Source of the DNA: Typhlomys cinereus | Lineage: Eukaryota; Chordata; Mammalia; Rodentia; Platacanthomyidae | Length of the DNA: 64,000 bases | NCBI GenBank assembly: GCA_023101885.1 | Contig: JALPQD010000628.1 | Location: forward strand, 809,619-873,618 | Reading direction: 5' to 3' | Part shown: in pieces, positions 35,459 through 46,900 of the stretch | Numbering within the stretch: position 1 is the first letter of the stretch | Layout: every line of letters starts with the position of its first letter | Notes under the pieces: model-generated | What the model was told of the DNA's origin: nothing | What the model saw: the letters and a program-made list of their open reading frames with translations, nothing else | The model's database searches: none | Made by a program: the position numbers and the translations under genes

Positions 35459-38400
35459 GTATGAGCTGGGAGCTCGCGCCTCTGCGCAGACACCTGTCTG
35501 CACCCCGAGCTCTGCACCCGGAGCTCTACACCCCGAGCCCGGCCAGCCTGACCACTTCCGGTCGCGCCTTTGCTCCGGGGTCGGAGTGGCCAGCTGCGGA
35601 TTGTGACTCCCTTCACCCCCACGTTTGGGAACTGGACCAGCCAGACAACTGCCTTGGATTTAGTGCTGTCTCTTGACAGTTCTCACTGAGCAACTTCGGT
35701 CCGTTTGCGCCTGTGTAGGTGGATATCACGGATGAGTTCTTGTGGTTATTAAGTGAGATGAATGAAAAGTAACACTCTGTTACCTTTAGATATATGTCCT
35801 TGTATGCGCCAGTCGTTAGTGGCTGCAGCTTGTTAAGTCCATGAACAAAGGATGAATACTTTGTTCATTCTCCTTTTATCAATCACATGGAGAACTTAGT
35901 ACTTGGCGTTGAGTCACTAAGAAGTTTTTGTTTTGCTTTTCCTTGGCGGTACTGGGGGTCGAATATAAGGCTCTCATATGTGCTATGCAAGCATTTTACC
36001 CCTAAACTCCAGCCCTGTCCACATCTCGGATGCCATCCTTGCCCCTAATTTAACAGCTTCCATTAGTAATACTAATATAGCAGACTTATCATGAGTGTTC
36101 AGTGCCCATCAGTATACTGATGAGCTTGCTTTTTCTTTGGAGGGAAGTCTCAGTGTCATCAAATGTAGGGTTGAGTGCTTAATCTCTGACAGTAAGCCAG
36201 AAGCCTAACCTTGATAGCAATTAATGACACCAATTGAGGGGCCACAGCTATAAATGCCTGCAGGAGTTTGGCAGGTAAGAGCAAATAGATGAATCTGTCG
36301 AGTTGGAGAGTCTGGTGACCATGGATACCCATTCCTTGGTCACGTTGGTATTTAGAGAAAGTACTTAGTGAAAGGTTCAAAACTCAAGGGTAGTCCTGGT
36401 GGGAGCAGGTACATGTCATGTTGGAAGCATAGCAAGAAGGGGAAGGACCAGATTGTAAGTAGTATCATCCCTGGTCTGACCATTCAACAGGAAGTCCTCC
36501 CAATTTTAGTAATATTTTCCTCTGTACTTACTGAATCACCTTTAGTTCACACTTAATTGAATCTTTTTAATTCTAGAAGGTATCCAAACTCAGGAACCAC
36601 AAAGATTCGTAAGTTGTGTGATGTGCCCTAGATGTTCCCTCCACGTGGCCATCTGAGACACTTTCCGACCTCCTTGTCTTTCAAATGTTTTCCAGTTGCT
36701 TCGTTCCTATAGTACTCTGTTACCTTCTTCCAATTTTAGTGTATGTGCTGCTGAAGCAAACACTCTTATCTTCATCCAAAGCAATTTTATTATAACAAGT
36801 TTCTGAGTACTTTTTCTTACTTCTCCAGGTAGGTAATCAAGAATCCATGAACTTACTTTTATTAATGAATTGCCATGGGAAATCCTATTTGTAATTTTTT
36901 TTCTTAGCTTCCTCTATTTGGAACTCTTTAAATTTCCTAGTAATATGTTCTAGAGAGACCTTTTCCCCACACACAGTGCTTACTAACAGTAGTAGGGAAT
37001 GAAATAGAAGCCTGTACAGTTGGCATAGTGTGAGTTAAGATGAGTATAGCAATTAGGCTAGCAGGTAGGCTTTTCAGTGAGTTGAATGATCATAAAAGGG
37101 ATCTTAGAACTCATTCCTTAAAGCTTTTCCGATTCAAAATCCAGAAGAGAAAAATTGTGACATCATGGTAGTGAAGTTGAAGGTGCTTTGGCTAGTATAC
37201 TGGTGATTGAAAAGTAGCAATATTGCAGAAGCATGTGTCTCCTGAGAAAGGAGGTAGAATATTCAAAAAGCAGACACACCACAAAACAATTGTCCCATGC
37301 ATTCAGCTTACTCATTGCCTGGATCTGTTCCTCTTACTCATGCCATGTAATGATAAATGTATATAATGTTCACAAGTCAGCAAGAACAGTGTAATCCAAC
37401 CTTGACTATATCAGGATCAATTTTTAAACCAACAGTAAAAACCAAACAAAATAATGAAACCAAATGCCCATGGTCAACATGTACTGAACTGAAGTCACTG
37501 GAGGTATCCAAATAGTATATTTTCAAAAGTTCAGAGTAGATGATTGCACACCACCAGGATAAGAACCATAGAAGATAGACTGGTGAGATAGTTCAGTGGT
37601 TAAGGTACCTATCTATTCACAGATCTAGAGACCTGAGTTCAATCCCTGGGTCCCACATGGTGAAAGAGAGAACTGACTCTGAAAGTTGCCTTTGGACCTT
37701 GTCATTTGTGTACCATAGAATACATCTGTCTGTCTAATAAAAATATATAAAAAACATGGGAAACAAGTTATATTGTTTATTATAGGAAAGCATTTAATAT
37801 TTTAGAAGAATATGCATATAAATAAAAGTTACCTTGTTGAATTATTTGGAAAAAATATCTGTGTTGTGCTTTTTTTCTCAGGATAAATGAAACATTATTG
37901 AATGAGGGTTTTTTTTTGTAATTTAATTTTTTTTTCTTTTTTCTTGTTTAGACCGATGGCATCCAGGAGAAAGATGCCTTGCTCCTTCTCCAGATACTGA
38001 CAAACTTTGTGAAGCAAGCATAAAATCTGTCATTGTGGATGAAAATGGGAAGTCGTTTGCAATTGTCTTATATTCAGATTTTCAAGAAAGGAAAATACCA
38101 CTTAAAAGACTTAAAGAACTTAAACCAATTAAAGACTGCCCCAGGAATTTTATATTTGATGATGAAGATTTAGAAAAACCGTATTTCCCAGACCAGAAAT
38201 TTCCATCATCTGCCAGCGCTTTTAAATTATCTAAATACGGAGACTCTATTCCTTATACTATTAATAGGTACTTGAGAGATTACCAAAGAGAAGGAGTCCA
38301 GTTTCTCTATGGACACTACATCCAAGGAAGAGGATGTATTCTTGGTGATGACATGGGACTTGGAAAAACAGTACAGGTATTTATCACATTTTCTGTATAA

Positions 38401-41400
38401 TTAAAATTCAATAAGCTCCATAAGAGTGGATTAACTATGCAAATCTCTATATCACCACATGTTAGGAAGATTATGATGATGATGTGGGTGTGTTTTGTTT
38501 CTTTTAGCAGTTAGATAATAAAGTGTCAAAATTTAGGACAGTGACCAGTTATTATTTTATTCTTGGTATTTTAGAATTTAGGAATGTAGTAATAAAATCA
38601 TTAATATTAAAAGATGTTTTATTCAAGTAATGCCATATACAATGTAAAAGGTTAATTAGTCCCTAGAACTCTGCATCTTTTAAAGCAGAAATAAAAATGC
38701 CTGTAGTTCAGATTTCAGAAGTAAAGTCTTGTAAAGGAAAATGGGCAAGGTCACCTCTGAGAGTAGCATTTTCTTTTCAAACAAGCAAAAATACTTTTTC
38801 CATAATTCTGAAGCACTCTCTCTACACCTTTTATGTCTTATAAGATGGAAAATATAAGAAATGTCTCCCTTTTTTGTGAGACATAGACAGTTTGGGCAGG
38901 CCTTTCTATTTTTGTTTGACTGTTATGTGGTTTCCCAGCCTCATATTTACTCTATGTGTCTTAGGCTAACTGCATGTGAGAAAAGATGGCCTGTAGAACT
39001 GTTTGCTTGGCAGAGCTGGAAGGAATGCTTATAAAAACACAAAGCTTTCCTGGAATGTATTTCATTCTGAAATGCAGGTTTGGGCTTTCACTCTCCTGGA
39101 AGTGGCATAGTTAAATACTTATTTTTATTCTCTTCATCTGTAAACAATTGTAGAACTGCTCCATAGAAAAGCACCTTCAGAAGTTTTTTCTTCTTTGAAA
39201 GTAGTTTTGTAAGTATTTATTGTAAATCTGTCGTTGATCTGTGAATTAAAACTTTGATGGGCCTGTCTTGTGCTGGTGGAATGTGATAGAGTGGACCAGA
39301 CCTTCTCTTTGCTGTGGAATGGGGACCCAGTGACAAGACTCTATTTCCCTAGTCTCCCAAAGCCCCACTGGCTTTGGACTAAATGAAGTCAACAGAAATA
39401 GATGGGTAGACGTAGTGAGTACCACTTACAACCCACAAACTACTGTGCACTTCTTCACAACACCCTATCCCTATCTGCCTTTGGAGACTGACATGTTATT
39501 GCTAGCATTGTCTTAATCAATATGGCAAGCTAAGAGATTCCCCATGGTTTTATAATTTGCCTGTCCACTTAAGGTTTCTTTTTAACTAAAGTCAAGTTTA
39601 TTTTTATATCAACTTTCTTTTTGGGGCAGCAAATGGATAAGTAAAGTTAGAAGATAGTGTACTTTATTTACATGAGAATATTTTTTTTAAAAAATCAATG
39701 TTTTTAATAGATTGGGTAAAACTAATTTACATTTAGAGCTTATAATTTAGTTTTTTAAAGAAATATTTTGATTAGAGGGAGAGAGTATATGCACATGTAT
39801 GTATGGAGGTAAGAGGACAACTTCCTGAAGTTGATTCTCTTTACATTACGTGGGCTCTGGAGATTGAATTCAGATCACCACTTTCTGCACAAGCACTTTA
39901 CCCATGGAGCCATCTTGCTGGCCCGAATTTATTTTTAATGACATTCTGACAAAGATCTGAGATTCTCAAGTAAGTAAAAACATATTTCTCCTACTTTGTT
40001 TTAGGGAATTTGATAAATACAGAATTAAGATTTCTAATCTACAGTTAATTATTTACCTCACCTGAGTAGATGAGCATATTGAACTCTGAGTTATCTTAAT
40101 TAGAAGTACAGTTTTCCAGGAATAAGACAGTTCATGCTGGGATTAAGAATAGTGGCTGACACTGGGTCCTTATATGTCATCGGAGAGGAGGACCCAATGG
40201 AGAGTTAGGCGTATACAATAAAGGACTCTCTGGGAATTGGGGGGGAGGCACTGGGGGAAGGGGAGGGGGAGGAGGGGGGAGGGAGGGAACTGGTAAAAAA
40301 TTTTAAAATGTATAATTAAATTTTTAATAAAAAAAAAAAAGAATAGTGGCTGAAATTTTGATAGTCTTATTTTCCCTCCATTTTCATGTATATGTACATG
40401 TGTGTGTCCATGTATATGTGCCCGTTTGTATGTGGGTGGGTGCATGTGTGAATTTTGTAGTGTGAACTTAGGTAAAAACCAGTTTTTAATGTGTATATAT
40501 ATATTGGCACATGTTGTGTGTGTATGAGGTGATGCACATGTAGTATGAAGGTCTAAGGATAATATCAGAGACTATCCTTTATAGCCACTCTTACTGAGTA
40601 CTTATTAGAGCATGAATCATGTCTTGTTACATGATGAATATTAGCAGAGGGCATATCCTTGAGGAGAGCTTCTTCCATTTTCTCCCCATCAGGATTAACC
40701 CTCATCAGTCTCTCAGGGAGGTATGGAGCCACGGTGAAATACTGGTAGAGCCATTCCTGTGCAGGTCTTAGGGAAATGTGCATAGCTGCAGTGAGTTCAT
40801 GGATACAACGGCTCTGTCATGCCCAGAAGATAGTGGTCTGAACCCATGCCCCACTTCAGCTCTTACCATCTTACTGCTCCCTGTTCCTTGATGTTCCCTG
40901 AACCTTAGGGTGGGAGTAGGGGTGACTTAGATGTCATATTTAGAGCTGAGCAGTTCACTGTCACTTAATTTTTCTATACTTTGACCAGTTGTGATTTTCT
41001 GTAACAAACACCTTTCATTGCAGAAGGAAGCTTCTAGATTGAGTGTACCTCCAGTCTATGGGTATAATGACAGTTGTTTAAAAGGCAGTTTGATACAATG
41101 TCTTTATTGCTAAACCTTCATAGCTTATGTTCCCCCTAGGGCCCATGTCCCCTCCTTTCATAGATTCTTGTTCTAGTTTACAGTACCAGGAATGTGATCT
41201 CTGCTGAAAAGTGGACCTTAAATCGGACTAGAAGGCTGTTGGTTGCTCCCTTGACGTTGATGCCACTGTTACACTGAAGGTTGCCTCGTGCCAGCGTGAT
41301 TGTTATTGCTGAGGCTGTTTAGTTGCTTTTCTCCCCTGGTAGCTTGCCCAGTACCTTCTGGTACTATGAAAGCTGTCTATCAAGGAGGAAGTTTCCAGAT

Positions 41401-43920
41401 CAGTTCCAGCTATTGTGTTTTGCCAAGTACTGTGATCCATGCGTGTTGCATCTTCTTCAGTAATATGGTCCTATCAGTCACTGGAGGACAACCAGAAACA
41501 ATGGAAAAAGTTTCTACTGTTTGTGGGCCTTCAAGACCTTTCTGCCCAACAACTTATTAGGAAGTATCACATAACTGTTACTTGGAATATTGTTAATTGC
41601 CTGTGTTACTTGGAATATTGTTTATTGTCTATGGGTTCTAGGGCATATTTTGTTTTGCCCTCTCTGTGTTCCCCTGAGTGGGGTATATCTGTTTCCATTC
41701 TATTTTAAACAAGTTATTTTAATCTTTGATGTTAATGCTGCTACTCACTGTTTCCTGTACCCTGTTCTTTCATCTCTCCCCACCCCTCCCCTTAAACATT
41801 GCTTCTCTTATTCCCCTTGCTCTCATGGTCTTTTATTTTATTTATTAATTTTTTAATTATTATTATTTCCACTCATACAAACTTAACAGGTACACCGGTC
41901 CCCTCCCTCTCTCCACCTCCCCCCCCCATCTCCCTGCTCTCCCCTCCCCTCCCCCTTCCTCCCCATTCCCTAGTGCCTCCCCCCCATCCCAATCCCCAGA
42001 GCATCCTTTACTGTGCATGTCAAACTCTCCTCTGGGTCCTCCTCTCCGATGAGGTGCAAGGACCCAGGGGAATATCCCAGAACCCTTTCCTGTGTTCCCC
42101 TTAAGCATAGGAACACTACTGTGACTGTCAGTCCCTAGCCTCCAAGGATCCTAGTGCCTTTAGTCCATGTTATGGTCTTTTATATATTCTCCTTTAAAGT
42201 CTTCACTTTATTTCTCCTTCTTCCTCACCCCCGCTTAATGGTCCCTTTCAAGTTTTCTGTCTGTTACAGGAATTCCAAATTAAGTAAATCATTCAGAACA
42301 TGTAGTATGTGTCTGAGATACTTTGCTTAATATTATATTTTACAGTTCCATCCATTTACCAGGAAATTCTATGATTTCATTTTTTATGGCTAAACAGATT
42401 CTATTGGGTATATATGCCACATTTTCATTACTCATTCTCTCGTTGATGGGTATTTAGGTTGATTCCATCTCCTTGCTATTGTGAATACAGCTGCAATGAA
42501 CATGGATGTGGATGTGTCTTTGTAGTATGATGTAAAGTATTTTCGGAATATTCCCAGAAGTGGTATAGCTGTTTCACATGGTAGTTTCATTTTTAGCTTT
42601 CTGAGGAACCTCCATACTGATTTCAAAGTGGCTGTTATCAGTTTATACTCCCACCAACAATGAGTAAATGTTCCCTTTTCCTCATATCCTCTCCAACATT
42701 TGTTGCTATTTGTGCTCTTGATCTTACCATTCTGACTGGGATAAGATGAGATCTCAAGAGTACTTTTAATTTGCATTTCTCTAATGGTCAGGAAGACTGA
42801 ACAGTTTTTAAGATATTTGTTTGACATTTGAATTTCTTTTTGTGAAAAGTCTAAATTTTTTTAGTTCCAAGGACCATTTTTTAATTACGTTTTTGCTTTT
42901 CTGATGTTTAATTTTTTGAGTTCTTTATATACTCTGGAGATTAATTATCTGTCAGATTCATAACTAACAAAGATTTCTTCCCATTGTATAGGTTGCCTTT
43001 TGCTCAGTTAACAATTTATTTTGTAGAACAGAAGCATTTTCATACTACAAGGTTATACTTGTTGATTGTTGATCTTATTTCCTGTACACATGGGGTTCTG
43101 TTCAGAAAATCTTTACCTAGGCCTGTCAATTCAAATGTGTTCCCTACTTTTTTTTTTTCTAGAAGCTCCAGGATTTCAGGTTTAACACTGAGGTCTTGGA
43201 TAGATTTTGAAGGTTGTTGTTTTTTTGTTTTTTTTTTTTGCATAAGTTGAGAGGTAACAGTCAATTTTCATTGTTCTATATGAAGTTATCCAGTTTTCCC
43301 AGCACCATTTTTTTAAGATGGTGTCCTTTCTCCAATGTGTATATTTGACAAAAATCAAATAGCCATGATTGTGTGAGCTTATATTTGGGCCCTGTATTCT
43401 AATCCATTGATCAGTGTATCTGTGTTTTTGTTTGTTTTTTGTTTTTTGGCTTTGGTTTTAAATTATTGTGGCTCTGTAGTATAGCTTTAAATTTAGTATG
43501 GTGATATTTCCAGCAGTGTTTTTATCGCTCAAGATGGTTTTAGTTATTCTTGGCCCTTTGTATTTCCATATGAATTTTGAGATTTTTTTTTGAGTTTTGT
43601 GAAGATCTTATTGGAACTTTGATTGGGATTACATAGAATCTGTATGTTGCCTTTGATAAGATGATCATTTTTGGAATATTCATCCTACAAGTCCATGAGC
43701 ATGGGGATGGGGGGAGTCTCTCCACCTTTTAGTATCATCTTTAATTTTTTTCTGCAGTGTTTTATAGCTTTCCTTGTACTGGTCTTTCACTTCCTTGGTT
43801 AGACATAGTCCAAGGTTTCTTTTTTTTTAAAGGCTGTGGTTAATTGGTTCCATCATTTCTTCTTTTTTTTTTTTTATTTATTCAACTGTGCGCATGTGTG
43901 TGTGTATGTGCGCACGTGTA

Positions 43921-43951
<31 letters not shown>

Positions 43952-46900
43952 CTGTGTATGTGTAGAACCACCATGGACGCCTCCACCTCCTTCTGCCCTG
44001 GGATTCACAGGCTCCGCCCTACCAGGACCAGAAGCGCAGGCCGCCCCCGCTTCCGCAGGCCGCCCCCGCTTCCGCCTGGCCTCTATACGTGGGATCCGGG
44101 ATCCGAACTCAGGACCCTCCTCCTGCAAGGCGGAGGCTTAACCCCTGAGCCACCTCTCCAGCCCCTCTTTTCTTTTTTTTTCTTTTTTTTTTTTTTTTTA
44201 TTCAATTGTATGTGTGCGCGCGCGCGTAGAACCACAGGCGAATTCGGGAACCACCATGGACGCCTTCACCTCCTCATTGTTTACTCTGCCCGGGAATTCA
44301 CAGGTTCCGCCCTACCAGGACCAGAAACACAGGCCACCTCCCCCTCCTCTGCTTCTGCCCAGCGTCTATATGTGGGGTCTAGGAACCGAACTCAGGACCT
44401 TCCGCCTGCAAGGCCTATAATTCTCGTTTTGATATCTCTTTGTTTGGTTTTGGAATCTGAGTAATACTGGCTTTATAAAAAAAAGTTTGGGAGTGTTGTT
44501 CCTTTTGTGAAATAATTTGAGGAGTAGTGGTGTTCTACAAAAATCTGGTAGAATTCTGTGCTGAATCTATCTTATCCTGGGCTTTTTTTTAGTTGGGAAA
44601 ATTAAATTATTTTAATTAATTAATTAAATTAATCATTTGTAATTACTGTTTTAACTTCATCACTTGTTATAGACCTCTTTATTTCATCTTGATTCATCTT
44701 TGCTAGGTTATATGTGTTTAGAAATTCATTCTTTTAGATTGTCCAATTTAGTGGAGTATAAATTTTTTTTTTTATTTCAGCTCATACAAACTTATTAGGT
44801 ACACCAGTTCCCTCCCTTCCTCCTCCTCCCCCCGTACCCCCTGCTCCCCCTCCCCACCCCTCTCCCTCCCCATCCCCCAGTGCCTCCCGCCCCAATTCCC
44901 AGAGAGTCCTTTCTTGTGCATGTCTGATTATCCTCTGGGCCCTCCTCTCCGATGACGTACAAGGACCCAGTGGCCTTTCCCTGAACCCTTTCCCGTGTTC
45001 CCCTTAGATATAGGAACACTGCTGTGGCTGCCAATCCTTTACCTCCAAGGCTCTTGGTGCCTTTAGCAGATGCTAGACTTTGTGAGGTCCACAGTGTGTT
45101 GGACAATGCGCAGGGCATGCAAAGTCCATTTATGATTGCTTCAGCCCTAACTAGTATAGAGTATCTTATATATCATTGCAATGATAAATTTTTTTTTTTA
45201 AATTTTGTGTGTGTGTGTGTGTATCAGAGGGCATTGTGCGTCCTTGTGGAGGGCCAAGAGTAACTTTAGGAATCACCCTGGATTGCTGCTACTTCCTTTT
45301 TGCTTTGCAGTACCTTTTCTGCCTGGGGTTTTTACGTGGGACTTGGGATCTGAACTCAGGACTTCCTGCTTGCAAGGCAGAGTCTTAATCCTTGAACCAT
45401 CTCTCCAGCCCAAGTTCTTTTAGAACTATTATTTTTATTTATGGATTTGTCTCTTTATTTCAGTAAGCTTCATTTACCACTTTAGATTTTTTACAACTTC
45501 CAAAAAATTACTTTTTATCAATATTGAAGTATGTCATTTTAATTTACTTCAGTGTTTCTTGTTTTATATTAATATAATTGTATCAATATTTTCATTTGGT
45601 TTCTGTTTGCCTGGTCAATCATTTTCCATCACAGCTTTCTCTGTCCTTACTTTCCTTGTATGGCTCATCTCTTTTATGTGTCTGGAAGTCTTTGATTTTT
45701 ATTTGGAGCATCCAGTCTATTTTATGTAATGTGCTTTCTAAAATATTTGTATATAAAGCTATTATTTTTGCTGTTCATTTTTTAACTTACTCTGTATCAT
45801 CTATTTTTATCTTTTTTTGGCTAGGTTGTATTATATTATTTTATTATATCCTCTTATTAAGAAGATACCTATATATCCTTTTAGGGTTTTTTTTTTTATT
45901 AGTGGCTTTTACTCCAGAATTTATAAAAAGATATCTTTCACTTATAAAACTCTTTAAATAAATATTTTTTCTTTCCTGATGGACAGTGTAAAGAGCCTCA
46001 TGGTACTGTAACTATGCTGTTCTTTCTCCCTCCCTCCTTCTCTCTGTCTCTCTCCTCCCTCCCTCCCTCCCTCCCTCCCTCTTCTCTCTTTCTCTCTCTC
46101 TCTCTCTCTGAGGTTTGTCATCATCCTCAATTGCTCCTCCACCTTGGTGATGGTAACTTTCAGTGAAAGCAGAGCCATCCCTGCGTGGCTCATCCCACTG
46201 GCCGGCACGTGCTGGTGTCCTAGTCTCTGGGATTGTTTTACGTGACAGGCCACCCCCTGCCGGGCATTTCACCTGGAGTCAGGATTATGACCCTCAGTCT
46301 TCTGTTGTACAACAAGCATTTAGCTGCTGAGGTCTGTGTCTCTCCAGCCCTGGGGATTAGTGTTCTGAGATGCTACGGCTGTGGCTTGAGATATTTTTTA
46401 CACATCCTTTTAAATTATCACTTTTGATTTCTTCAAGTACTTTGTATTGCCATTCTTATTTTCCTTATCATTTGGGAATCAGATTGTAGCTGTCTACATG
46501 TTAAAAAAATATTTTTCTTGTTGGGTATGGTGGTTCACGCCTGTAATTGTAGCACTTGGGAGACCGAAGCTAAAGAGTTTGAGATTGAGTACACCGTGCC
46601 GAAATCTGGAGTGGGTTTTAGGCCAGACTGGGTCAGAGCGAAACCCTATCCCAACCCTGAGAAATACTTAAATGCTACCCCAAAAAAAACAAATAAAATG
46701 TTTTTCTCTATAGCTTCTCTAATTCTTTTGTAAGTTTTCTTTACATTTTAGTATTCCTGTAACTTATTTACATGGTAATGGTCTACTCTTTTTTTTTCCC
46801 ATGATACTATTTGCTGTTTTAACAGACATTATTCAAGGAGACTACTAGCTCTCTCAAGTTCAAATAGCTGCCTGACATCTAGAGTTAATTTTGAACTAAC

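Larger units (their letters stand above)
34800..35650 (+). promoter_or_regulatory. ERCC6L2: CpG-island promoter of ERCC6L2
   Basis: CpG frequency rises sharply here against the AT-rich surroundings, and the stretch covers exon 1. No TATA box is placed near exon 1, so a dispersed TATA-less start is likely. Four TCTCGCG(A/G) motifs lie within 150 bases at 34907-34914, 34925-34932, 35014-35021 and 35049-35056. A TGACGT CRE-like core is at 35173-35178 and an ACTTCCGG ETS-type site at 35554-35561. The exact start site cannot be read from sequence. The long open frames on both strands here are a by-product of GC richness. A divergent transcript on the - strand is possible, since TCTCGCG promoters are often bidirectional, but that is inference. 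Confidence 0.85.
40980..45560 (-). mobile_element. Antisense L1 (3' UTR and ORF2 3' part), broken up by younger insertions
   Basis: Reading the + strand, 41035-41840 matches the L1 3' UTR-like stretch also present at 16470-17130. 42185-43840 then carries the reverse complement of the ORF2 end (for example GTTGATTCCATCTCCTTGCT near 42458), and 44420-44760 continues it. Younger elements interrupt it at 41837-42171, 43861-44164, 44165-44417, 44765-45180 and 45186-45412. No intact ORF remains. Whether 45421-45560 still belongs to it is uncertain. Confidence 0.7.

Noticed and set aside
35001..35622. Open frames of 171-201 codons on both strands over the CpG island
   Set aside because: GC-rich DNA lacks stops by chance. 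Only the frame from 35413 joins exon 2 as ERCC6L2, and the others show no family-like residues.
42432..42827. 131-codon open frame on the - strand
   Set aside because: Fragment of the L1 ORF2 3' end; a broken transposon frame, not a host gene.
43844..44464. 206-codon open frame
   Set aside because: It runs through two adjacent antisense SINEs, whose GC-rich bodies are open by chance.
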